Shown piece after piece: positions 56,284-64,000 of a stretch of DNA of 64,000 nt. Both the position numbers and the translations under genes were made by a program. The notes below the pieces were generated by a model. That model worked only from the letters and a program-made list of their open reading frames with translations. It was not told where the DNA came from and did no database searches. Numbering within the stretch: position 1 is the first letter of the stretch; every line of letters starts with the position of its first letter. The stretch is from Lutibacter sp. (lineage in GTDB: Bacteria; Bacteroidota; Bacteroidia; Flavobacteriales; Flavobacteriaceae), in contig NZ_JAEINV010000013.1 of NCBI RefSeq assembly GCF_016342705.1, forward strand, positions 1 to 64,000, written 5' to 3'.

Positions 56284-57102
56284 TTGTTAGACTTAGACTC
56301 AAAAAATATTCAATTACAATTTGAAGGATTTTGCAAAACGCCTTCACTTTGGAAAAATGCAACTATTTTTGAATTACAACAATTTGATTTAAAAATTACT
56401 TCAACAACAACTTTTGAAGGTGAACTTCCAAAATATTTACGACTTGGAAAACGCGTAGAACGTTTTGTTGCACATCAACTGAAACAAGATACTACTATTT
56501 CAATTTTAGCGGAGACTATTCAAATTCAACAAGAAAAAATAACCGTTGGCGAAATTGATTTTCTGCTAAAAGAAAACCAAACACCAATTCATTTAGAAGT
56601 AGTTTACAAGTTTTATTTATATGATGAAACTATTGGAGAAACAGAAATTGAGCACTTTATTGGCCCTAATAAAAAAGATAGTTTATTGCAAAAGTTACAA
56701 AAATTGCAACAAAAACAATTGCCACTTCTTTATAATACCAACACACAAAACTTATTGAATAAATTAAGTTTAGAAGTTACTGAAATTGAACAAAAAGTAC
56801 TTTTTAAAGCGCAACTATTTTTACCCTACAATGGTAAAACAGCAAAACTAAAACAGGTAAATTCAGATTGTGTAAAAGGTTTTTATATTTCTTTTAATGA
56901 TCTACAACTGTTTTCCAAATGTAAATTTTACATTCCATCAAAAATAAACTGGTTACAAGAAATTCAAACTCAAGTAAACTGGTTAACATTTCAACAATTT
57001 AATTCAAAAGTTAAAATTACTATTGAACAAAAAACTTCTCCACTGTGTTGGATAAAACAACCAAATGGAGAAGTTCAAAAATTCTTTATTGTTTGGTGGT
57101 AA
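56284..57102 (+). CDS. DUF1853 family protein
   Basis: A 272-residue protein, probably starting with TTG one base after the coaD stop; no better ATG exists. LGKRVERFVAHQL, GEIDFLLKENQTPIHLEVVYKFYLYD (in two parts), and FIGPNKKDSLLQKLQKL match the DUF1853 family, whose E-x-K-like residues suggest a PD-(D/E)xK nuclease-like fold. No function is established. It converges with the next gene, separated by 7 bases. Confidence 0.82.
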   Translation: MLDLDSKNIQLQFEGFCKTPSLWKNATIFELQQFDLKITSTTTFEGELPKYLRLGKRVERFVAHQLKQDTTISILAETIQIQQEKITVGEIDFLLKENQTPIHLEVVYKFYLYDETIGETEIEHFIGPNKKDSLLQKLQKLQQKQLPLLYNTNTQNLLNKLSLEVTEIEQKVLFKAQLFLPYNGKTAKLKQVNSDCVKGFYISFNDLQLFSKCKFYIPSKINWLQEIQTQVNWLTFQQFNSKVKITIEQKTSPLCWIKQPNGEVQKFFIVWW

Positions 57103-57109
57103 CTACTTG

Positions 57110-57589
57110 TTATTTAGGCCAATCAATAGTATCATCATCTATAAAAAAAGGCGACCATTGAATTTCATCTAAAGTATCATCAATCAACCAAAAATTAATG
57201 GATTTTTCTTCAACTTCAATTACTTTTTGTTCATCACTTCCTAAATCGGAACAATCTTCTAAATCTAATTCTCCTAGGTTCATTGTTTCTAATTTCTTTA
57301 AAAGCTCTTTTTCTTTTAAACCAATAAGTGAAACACCATTTAATTCATAAAAATCTGAAGTCACAGAAATCATAATTAACTTCCATTTTTCTTCTTCATC
57401 AAAACTAATTGACAAACCTAAATCTTCATATTCCCATGATTCCGTTAAATCTTCTGCAGAATCTGAATGAGAATATTTATCAATAAAAGAGGGTTCTCCA
57501 AGCATTAATTTTGCTTCGGCTCTTGTCATTCCAAATTTTAAATTTCCCAACCCATAACCAGGTTTTATTTCCTTTAAAGCTTTTTTCAT
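57110..57589 (-). CDS. Uncharacterised acidic protein
   Basis: A 159-residue acidic cytosolic protein with no signal peptide. Near its N-terminus the stretch LGNLKFGMTRAEAKLMLGEP looks like the helix-turn of SmpA/BLIP-fold proteins, and the rest alternates short beta strands and acidic loops. I do not recognise a family with certainty and propose no function. It lies between the convergent DUF1853 gene and lpxD, 52 bases from lpxD. Confidence 0.75.
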   Translation of the reverse strand: MKKALKEIKPGYGLGNLKFGMTRAEAKLMLGEPSFIDKYSHSDSAEDLTESWEYEDLGLSISFDEEEKWKLIMISVTSDFYELNGVSLIGLKEKELLKKLETMNLGELDLEDCSDLGSDEQKVIEVEEKSINFWLIDDTLDEIQWSPFFIDDDTIDWPK

Positions 57590-57641
57590 TTTATTCTACT
57601 TTTTATAAAGTAAATTTACTTTATAAATTATTATTAATTGT

Positions 57642-58634
57642 TTACTTTTTTATTAAATTTCTTAACGCAGACCATTGCCTAAGCATATCTCTTGAATCTG
57701 CTGCTGGATATCCTAATACCGATTTTCCAGCCTCAATATCTCCCATAACTCCTGATCCTCCACCAATAACAGCTCCAGACCCAATAGTTACGTGATCTTT
57801 TATGGAGGCGCTTCCGCCAATAATTACGCCATCGCCCAAAGTTACAGAACCTGCTAAACCACTGCTTCCTGCCATAATACAAGAACGACCTAACACGCAA
57901 TTATGCGCAATTTGAACTAAATTATCAATTTTGCAACCATCTCCAATAATTGTTGAACTAAATTTAGCACGATCTACCGTTGTATTGGCCCCAATTTCAA
58001 CATAATTTCCAATAATTACGTTTCCTATTTGTGGAATTTTCACCAAACCTCTTCCGTCATCACTTGGTCTATACCCAAAACCATCGGCTCCAATACTTAC
58101 ATTTAAATGAAAAATACAATGGCTCCCAATAATACTTCTTTCTCTAATTACGGTACCTGACCAAATTACGGTATTATTTCCAATGGTTGAATCATCAAAA
58201 ATGGTGACATTTGGGTAAATTAGTACGCTATCGCCAATAACTACATTTTTTCCAACATAACAATTTGCACCAATTTTACAACCTTTTCCTATAACTGCAG
58301 TTAAATGAATTACTGCATTTGGATGAATTTCTTCTTCTAACTCAGGCATTGGCGGACTAAAAGCTTCCAGTAATTTTGCCATAGCCAAATCAGCATTTTT
58401 AACTTTTATAAACGCTTTATTTTCGCCAGGTTGCAAATCTATTTTATCGCTAATTATAGCTGCACAAGCATTTGAACTCTCCCAAAACTTACAATATTTC
58501 TGACTCCCAATTAAACTGATTTGATTGTTTTTCGCTTTCCTAATTTCTTCTGGCCCTTCAATTTTTACATCAGTAAAACCAATAAGTTCCCCATTTAATA
58601 GGCTATTTATTTCTTCAATTGAATATGATATCAT
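57642..58634 (-). CDS. lpxD: UDP-3-O-acylglucosamine N-acyltransferase
   Basis: A 330-residue lipid A enzyme: N-terminal uridine-binding domain (about residues 1-95), then a left-handed beta helix of hexapeptide repeats (about 100-300) with the catalytic His in [12 protein letters not shown] and the usual GSSGLAGSV. It adds the second acyl chain to UDP-acylglucosamine. Many Bacteroidota carry a second LpxD-like gene, so the exact copy is not certain. No other lpx gene is nearby. Confidence 0.9.
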   Translation of the reverse strand: MISYSIEEINSLLNGELIGFTDVKIEGPEEIRKAKNNQISLIGSQKYCKFWESSNACAAIISDKIDLQPGENKAFIKVKNADLAMAKLLEAFSPPMPELEEEIHPNAVIHLTAVIGKGCKIGANCYVGKNVVIGDSVLIYPNVTIFDDSTIGNNTVIWSGTVIRERSIIGSHCIFHLNVSIGADGFGYRPSDDGRGLVKIPQIGNVIIGNYVEIGANTTVDRAKFSSTIIGDGCKIDNLVQIAHNCVLGRSCIMAGSSGLAGSVTLGDGVIIGGSASIKDHVTIGSGAVIGGGSGVMGDIEAGKSVLGYPAADSRDMLRQWSALRNLIKK

Positions 58635-58772
58635 TCTTTAATTTTTAACCTCATTAATTTTATGAGAAGCTTATTTACTTTTGATAAATATATTACTTTA
58701 AATTAATTAATGTAATTAAAATTGAAATGAAAGTTTGTATTCCTAAAAAATAAATGAAAACTATAGAATTTA

Positions 58773-60509
58773 CTATTTTCTATGCTGTTGTAAATAACCT
58801 AAAACATATATAGCAGGAGCATTCCAATTTAGGCAAACTTCATTTGATGCATAGCTAGCTTCTACATCTACATATGCTTTTGCTGGAAAACTTGAAAGGT
58901 ATTTAACTTCATTACTATCTTGTTTATCTTTATTTGGACCGCCAACAATAAATCCAGGTATTGGGTTTTCAACACCATCTGCTCCACTTATTCTATGATG
59001 TGGAAACTTTACTTGTTTTGAACCATACCCAGTTAAAAAGCTATATCTAGTGGCATTTTTACCAAAAATATAATCGTTTATTTGCTCAGCACCAATTAAA
59101 TACTTTTCGTCATTAGATAATTTATGAGCAAAACAAAGAATCATTGCCTGATTTAAAATATCGCTATTTGATCCCCATTCAAATGTTTCTAAGGCAATTT
59201 TATATGGATTTTTTGATATTTTTTCTAATATTTCATCGGCTAATTTAATTTGACCTTTAGTTACATATAATTTTAACTCTTCATTTAAATTTTCTTTATT
59301 TTCTATCAACGAATGAAATGCATTATTTCTAACAAAAAATTTCCAACTATTAGTTAATTGATGAATATATTCTTCCTTATTTTCTAGTAAATAATTTAAA
59401 TAAATTTCATTTCTTGTTGTCAAATATAATTCTGTTGCTGCCCAATAAAAATCATCTGAAAATAATATATCATCATAAGGACCTGTAACAACATCCTCAG
59501 GATTTTTATATGCTAATTTTGGATTTTTTACAGCCCATTCCCAAGCTTTTTCAGCAGCAATCAAAGCTTTTTGTGACCATTCAGGATTTTTTGCGGATTC
59601 CAATCTTACGGCTTGTGCCAAAACAGCAGCAAAATTAAGTGTTGCAGCCGTTCCTTTTCCAATAATCATCCGCTGTAAATTATAAGCTTCAGGCATAATA
59701 AAACCACTGAAATTTTTTGCTGTTAATTTATGATATACACCTCCATCGGTGTCTTGCATTGTCAAAATCCAGTTTAATTCATATTTTAACTCATTCATTA
59801 AATCACTTTCTCCATTTCCACTTTCTGGAATATTTAATTGTCCGTCTGCAATTAAATTAGGGTATTCTTCTACCAAATGAAGCATTTGACCAACGGAAAA
59901 GCTAGCGTTTACAACATATTTCCCATAATCACCAGCATCAAACCATCCACCTGGAGAATTTAAACTACCTACAGAATGTCCAGATGAAGGGTGAAATAAA
60001 CAATTATCATCTAACATTCCAGCTTTTCGGCTATAAACCCCGCCATATTGTTCCTCAATTGGCATAGATGCTCTTTGAAAATAAAAACTTTTTATTGCCG
60101 CATTTAAGGCATCTGTATAAATTTCTTTTTTTATTTGAAATGAATATGATTTTAATTTATTATCTATCAAAATATAATATTTTCCTTCAGAAATAACTGA
60201 ACTAAAATCTCCTAAAAAAACCTGTTCTCCAGAAATATTCCAAATTCCCTTATTTATCAATTTTCCAGTATAAACAACTTCATCTTTCTCATTTACAACA
60301 GCAAAAGTTTCAACTTGAACATCTGCAACAACAAATTGCTTTACTGAATTTGGGTAAAATCCAATTTGATTTATCCTAATCGCATCACTAAACTCTGGTT
60401 CTGCTTTTTTTGAATTGCACGACACCAATGAAATACACATTAACAGTATTAATAAATTTAAATGTTTATTTATATTTACTTTTGAAAATTCTAATATTTC
60501 CTTATTCAT
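58773..60509 (-). CDS. Glycoside hydrolase family 9 lipoprotein
   Basis: A 578-residue lipoprotein (lipobox LVSC, cysteine about residue 31) with an N-terminal Ig-like CelD_N domain (about 40-125) and a GH9 (alpha/alpha)6 catalytic domain (about 130-575). GGWFDAGDYGKYV holds the base, FPHHRISGADG and the C-terminal ASYASNEVCLNWNAP the acid glutamate. It cleaves beta-1,4-glucan-type chains; cellulose, mixed-linked glucan or chitosan-type substrates are all possible. It is a lone gene without a SusCD pair. Confidence 0.9.
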   Translation of the reverse strand: MNKEILEFSKVNINKHLNLLILLMCISLVSCNSKKAEPEFSDAIRINQIGFYPNSVKQFVVADVQVETFAVVNEKDEVVYTGKLINKGIWNISGEQVFLGDFSSVISEGKYYILIDNKLKSYSFQIKKEIYTDALNAAIKSFYFQRASMPIEEQYGGVYSRKAGMLDDNCLFHPSSGHSVGSLNSPGGWFDAGDYGKYVVNASFSVGQMLHLVEEYPNLIADGQLNIPESGNGESDLMNELKYELNWILTMQDTDGGVYHKLTAKNFSGFIMPEAYNLQRMIIGKGTAATLNFAAVLAQAVRLESAKNPEWSQKALIAAEKAWEWAVKNPKLAYKNPEDVVTGPYDDILFSDDFYWAATELYLTTRNEIYLNYLLENKEEYIHQLTNSWKFFVRNNAFHSLIENKENLNEELKLYVTKGQIKLADEILEKISKNPYKIALETFEWGSNSDILNQAMILCFAHKLSNDEKYLIGAEQINDYIFGKNATRYSFLTGYGSKQVKFPHHRISGADGVENPIPGFIVGGPNKDKQDSNEVKYLSSFPAKAYVDVEASYASNEVCLNWNAPAIYVLGYLQQHRK

Positions 60510-60697
60510 TATAAAATAATTTTGTTAACTACTTCAAAAATACAATTCATAGGAAAATTTAATTAATACTATTTTGTCATATTATAAAACTAAAAAAGTT
60601 ACTATAATTTAATTTCAGTATCCTTTTTTTAGACTTCTATTATTGCTTAAAATCAATCAAATTTTAGTATTTTGCAACGCTTCTAAAAAGAAAAAAA

Positions 60698-63001
60698 ATG
60701 AAAGTTTGTATTGCCGAAAAACCAAGTGTAGCTCGTGAGATTGCTTCCGTATTAGGAGCAACAACTAAAAGAGATGGTTATTTTGAAGGAAACGGATATG
60801 CTGTAACTTATACTTTTGGCCATTTATGCACACTTTTTGAACCAAACGATTACAAACCACATTGGAAAAGTTGGGATTTGAATAATTTACCAATGCTTCC
60901 TGAAAAATTTGAAACCAAGGTTGTTGCCAATTCTGGAATACAAAAGCAATTTAAAATTGTAAAAAGTTTATTTGATAAGGCTACAGAAATTATAAATTGT
61001 GGTGATGCCGGCCAAGAAGGAGAATTAATTCAGCGTTGGGTGATAAACCAAGCAAATTATAAAGGTGAAGTTAAACGTTTGTGGATTTCTTCACTTACAA
61101 CAGAAGCAATAAAAGAAGGATTTGAAAATTTAAAACCATCCAAAAACTACGATAATTTATTTTATGCCGGATTTTCACGTGCCATTGGAGATTGGTTACT
61201 GGGAATGAACGCTACCAGATTGTACACCGTAAAACACGGAGGTTATAAACAAGTTTTGTCTGTTGGAAGAGTTCAAACGCCAACATTGGCAATGGTGGTG
61301 AACAGATTTAAAGAAATTGAAAATTTTGTACCTCAACCGTTTTGGGAATTACAAACTTTGTATAGAGAAACAATTTTCAACTGCGAAGAAGGACGATTTC
61401 TAAAAAAAGAAGATGGTGAAATTTTAGCGAATAAAGTAAAAGAAGCTGAATTTGAAATTGTATCTAATACCAAATCAAAAGGAAAAGAATACGCACCAAA
61501 ACTCTTCGATTTAACTGGTTTACAAGTGTATTGCAATAATAAATTTGCATTTTCTGCAGAAGAAACATTAAACATTGTTCAAAAATTATATGAACAAAAA
61601 GTAGTTACGTATCCAAGAGTTGATACCACATTTTTACCAAATGATATTTACCCAAAAGTTCCGGGAATATTAAAAAACTTAACCAATTATTCCAACTTAG
61701 TTCAACCTCTTTTAGGTAAAAAAATAAAAAAATCATCTAAAGTTTTTGATGATAAAAAAGTAACCGATCACCACGCAATTATTCCAACTGGAGTTCAAAC
61801 AAACTTACAGTACAATCAGCAACAAGTGTATGACATTATTACAAAACGCTTTATTGCTGTTTTTTATGATGAATGTAAAGTATCTAACACCACTGTTATT
61901 GGAAAAGCAAGTGACGTAACTTTTAAAACTACTGGAAAAGAAATTTTAGAAAAAGGTTGGCGCGTTGTTTTTGAAAATCCAGATTCACCAGAAAAAAAAG
62001 AATCAGGGATTTTACCAAATTTTGTAAAAGGTGAAAAAGGTCCACATGAACCTTCTTTTTTAGAAAAACAAACAAGTCCACCAAAAATATATACTGAAGC
62101 AACATTGCTAAGAGCTATGGAAACTGCTGGTAAACAGGTAGATGATGATGAAATGCGTGAGTTAATGAAAGAAAATGGCATTGGAAGACCATCAACCAGA
62201 GCAAACATTATTGAAACGCTTTTTAAAAGAAAATATATTGAGCGTAAAAAGAAATTATTGTACCCAACAAGTACTGGAATTCAGTTAATTGACACCATTC
62301 AAAATGAATTATTAAAGTCAGCTGAACTTACCGGTTTATGGGAAAAACAATTAAAAGAAATTGAAAAAGGAACATTTAATGCTGCACTTTTTATAAAAAA
62401 TATGAAAAGTATGGTTGAAAATTTGGTGTACGAAGTTCGGTCAGAAACTGTGAGAGCTAATATTTCCCACGTTACAACTATTTCAAAAAATGAAAATAAT
62501 TCATCAGAAAAAAAGGTTAAAAAAACAAAAGGAATAACTGCTGAAAAATGCCCAAAATGCAATAACGGGACTTTGCTAAAAGGCTCATCTGCCTATGGTT
62601 GTAGCAACTATAAAAACGGTTGTAAATTTATTTTACCATTCACTTTTTTAGACAAAAAAATATCAGAAAATCAATATATCAGACTTTTAAAGAAAGGTTG
62701 TACCGTTAACTTAAAAGGTTTCAAAAGCAATAATGAAGAAGTTGAAGGTTTGGTACGTTTTAATGATGATTACAATTTAGTTTTTGAGCCTAAAAAAACA
62801 GTAAAAAAATTGGATGTATCAGATAAAATTCCGTGTCCAAAATGTAAAAAGGGAACGGTTTTAAAAGGAAAAACAGCGTATGGTTGTAGCGAGTATAAAA
62901 ACGGTTGTAATTTTCTTTTTAGTTTTGATGATATCAGAAAAAAAGCTGGTGAAAAACCATTGACTAAAGAATTAGTTCTTTCAATATTAAAAGGAAATTA
63001 A
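60698..63001 (+). CDS. topB: DNA topoisomerase III
   Basis: A 767-residue type IA topoisomerase: TOPRIM domain (MKVCIAEKPSVAREIASVLG, NCGDAGQEGELIQRW), catalytic Tyr305 in VTYPRVDTTFLP, LSVGRVQTPTLAMVV and GIGRPSTRANIIETL. Two C-terminal four-cysteine ribbons (CPKCNNGTLLKGSSAYGC and CPKCKKGTVLKGKTAYGC, each completed by a later Cys) bind zinc or single-stranded DNA. It decatenates replication and recombination intermediates. It ends 4 bases before the next gene. Confidence 0.95.
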   Translation: MKVCIAEKPSVAREIASVLGATTKRDGYFEGNGYAVTYTFGHLCTLFEPNDYKPHWKSWDLNNLPMLPEKFETKVVANSGIQKQFKIVKSLFDKATEIINCGDAGQEGELIQRWVINQANYKGEVKRLWISSLTTEAIKEGFENLKPSKNYDNLFYAGFSRAIGDWLLGMNATRLYTVKHGGYKQVLSVGRVQTPTLAMVVNRFKEIENFVPQPFWELQTLYRETIFNCEEGRFLKKEDGEILANKVKEAEFEIVSNTKSKGKEYAPKLFDLTGLQVYCNNKFAFSAEETLNIVQKLYEQKVVTYPRVDTTFLPNDIYPKVPGILKNLTNYSNLVQPLLGKKIKKSSKVFDDKKVTDHHAIIPTGVQTNLQYNQQQVYDIITKRFIAVFYDECKVSNTTVIGKASDVTFKTTGKEILEKGWRVVFENPDSPEKKESGILPNFVKGEKGPHEPSFLEKQTSPPKIYTEATLLRAMETAGKQVDDDEMRELMKENGIGRPSTRANIIETLFKRKYIERKKKLLYPTSTGIQLIDTIQNELLKSAELTGLWEKQLKEIEKGTFNAALFIKNMKSMVENLVYEVRSETVRANISHVTTISKNENNSSEKKVKKTKGITAEKCPKCNNGTLLKGSSAYGCSNYKNGCKFILPFTFLDKKISENQYIRLLKKGCTVNLKGFKSNNEEVEGLVRFNDDYNLVFEPKKTVKKLDVSDKIPCPKCKKGTVLKGKTAYGCSEYKNGCNFLFSFDDIRKKAGEKPLTKELVLSILKGN

Positions 63002-63005
63002 TTGA

Positions 63006-63581
63006 ATGGAACATCAACATTTTGTTATTTTTAAACCTTTTGGATATTTAAGTCAGTTTGCCAATAATGATATTAGTAAGCACAAAAAAAAGTTATTAGG
63101 TGAGTTTTACAATTTCCCTGAAAATATAATGGCTATTGGACGATTAGATGAAAAATCCGAAGGATTGTTATTTTTAACTACCGATGGAAATATGAGTGAA
63201 TTGGTTAGAAGTAGCCATTTTGAAAAAGAATATTATGTTCAAGTTGATGGAGATATTTCACCTGAGGCAATTACAGAATTACAAAATGGGGTTGAAATTG
63301 GTATTCACGGAACAAAATATATGACCAACAATTGCTCGGTTTATAAATTAACTAAAACTCCTCAATTTCCTGATAGGGGAAAAAAAATTAGAGATGACAG
63401 ACACGGACCAACAAGCTGGATTTCAATTACTTTAACTGAAGGAAAATTTCGGCAAATTAGAAAAATGACTGCTGCAGTTGGGTATCCAACATTACGGCTG
63501 GTTCGCGTTAGGATTGGTTCTCACTCTATTGATTTAATGAAAGTTGGAGAAGTAAAAGAGATAGTTTCTTTTATAAAATAA
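63006..63581 (+). CDS. rluE: RluE-type 23S rRNA pseudouridine synthase
   Basis: A 191-residue RsuA-family enzyme without the S4 domain, with the catalytic Asp in GRLDEKSEGLLFLTTDG and the C-terminal GKFRQIRKMTAAVGYPTLRLVRVRIG (in two parts). It follows topB by 4 bases and is co-transcribed. RluE of Escherichia coli modifies U2457; the site here is inferred. Confidence 0.9.
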   Translation: MEHQHFVIFKPFGYLSQFANNDISKHKKKLLGEFYNFPENIMAIGRLDEKSEGLLFLTTDGNMSELVRSSHFEKEYYVQVDGDISPEAITELQNGVEIGIHGTKYMTNNCSVYKLTKTPQFPDRGKKIRDDRHGPTSWISITLTEGKFRQIRKMTAAVGYPTLRLVRVRIGSHSIDLMKVGEVKEIVSFIK

Positions 63582-63709
63582 AGGCAATTTTTAACAATTT
63601 AATTGTTCATCGCATAATACAGTTATAAATAAGGTTAAACCAAACATATTAAAAAGTTCTTTTTCAAAAAAATACTTATCTTGTAATTCAAATTTAAACT
63701 ACTAACAAA

Positions 63710-64000
63710 ATGATCACACTTCAAATAAACGGCAAATCTCACTCTATTGATGTTGACCCAGAAATGCCTTTGCTTTGGGCAATTAGAGATGTTATTGGAC
63801 TAACTGGCACAAAATATAGTTGCGGTATTGGAGTTTGTGGCTCTTGCAAAGTGCTGCTAGATAATTCCCCTGTTCAATCTTGCATGATTCCGGTTGCTGC
63901 TGCAGAAGGCAAAAGTATTATTACCGTTGAAGGTACATCTAAAAACTTACAATTATTACAAGAATCTTGGATGGAATTAAACGTTCCTCAATGTGGTTTT
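63710..64000 (+). CDS. [2Fe-2S] molybdoenzyme subunit, cut by the window edge
   Basis: The first 97 codons of a plant-ferredoxin-type [2Fe-2S] protein. CGIGVCGSCKVLL (about residues 38-50) and the next cysteine SCMIPV bind the first cluster, and the frame is open to the window end at CGF, where the second cluster domain begins. This layout is that of the small subunit of xanthine-dehydrogenase-type molybdoenzymes such as isoquinoline 1-oxidoreductase IorA. The large subunit is expected just downstream. Confidence 0.85.
   Translation, partial: MITLQINGKSHSIDVDPEMPLLWAIRDVIGLTGTKYSCGIGVCGSCKVLLDNSPVQSCMIPVAAAEGKSIITVEGTSKNLQLLQESWMELNVPQCGF

Overview
The window is chromosomal DNA of a bacterium of the Bacteroidota, most probably the family Flavobacteriaceae. 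The support is very low GC content, TAnnTTTG-type -7 promoter elements, a fused E1 alpha/beta 2-oxoacid dehydrogenase, short lipoprotein and TlpA-type genes, a DUF3467 gene directly after rpoC, and a bS21 gene that carries a near-perfect Shine-Dalgarno sequence although such sequences are otherwise rare here. I cannot name the genus. I see no rRNA genes, insertion sequences, prophage or CRISPR array; this is ordinary chromosome with a few unusual local systems.

Layout. Bases 1-8.3 kb hold two thioredoxin-fold lipoproteins (one without its cysteines), histidine ammonia-lyase, an Mpo1-like membrane protein, and a TonB-dependent receptor divergent from a MocR-type regulator. Bases 8.3-21.6 kb (minus strand) are the classical translation/transcription block in the order tRNA-Thr, -Tyr, -Gly, -Thr, tuf, tRNA-Trp, secE, nusG, rplK, rplA, rplJ, rplL, rpoB, rpoC, DUF3467, with hairpins between rplL/rpoB and rpoB/rpoC. 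Bases 21.7-28.3 kb (minus) carry hpf, a XerC-type recombinase, rpsU, acyl-CoA dehydrogenase, a ComEA-like protein, an AGCS symporter, a K+ channel and a PspC-domain protein. Bases 28.3-41.2 kb (plus) carry uvrA, a LOG-family protein, an M1-peptidase-like/outer-membrane protein, a fused E1 dehydrogenase, a four-gene ferredoxin-dependent 2-oxoacid oxidoreductase and a TIGR01777 epimerase. Bases 41.2-47.7 kb carry NDH-2, a nitronate monooxygenase-like enzyme, dnaK, serine dehydratase and DUF2853.

Bases 47.7-51.6 kb (minus) are the most interesting part: a polyamine operon of arginine decarboxylase, an agmatinase homologue that has lost four of six metal ligands, a deoxyhypusine-synthase-like enzyme and a small acidic protein. 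It is preceded by a roughly 270-nt leader containing a 28-codon reading frame overlapping pairable RNA arms. The rest (51.6-64 kb) is yaaA, a chloramphenicol-acetyltransferase-like protein, rluD, a PASTA protein, divergent ddl-coaD-DUF1853, a small unknown protein, lpxD, a GH9 lipoprotein, topB, an RluE-type pseudouridine synthase and a [2Fe-2S] protein cut by the window edge.

Recurring themes are compact overlaps between terminators and the next gene's promoter or start codon (rpsU/xerC, hpf/tRNA operon, kor/TIGR01777), and paralogues that keep the fold but lose catalytic residues (TlpA-like, MocR, agmatinase, M1-like). All family assignments rest on motifs read by eye; no database search was possible.
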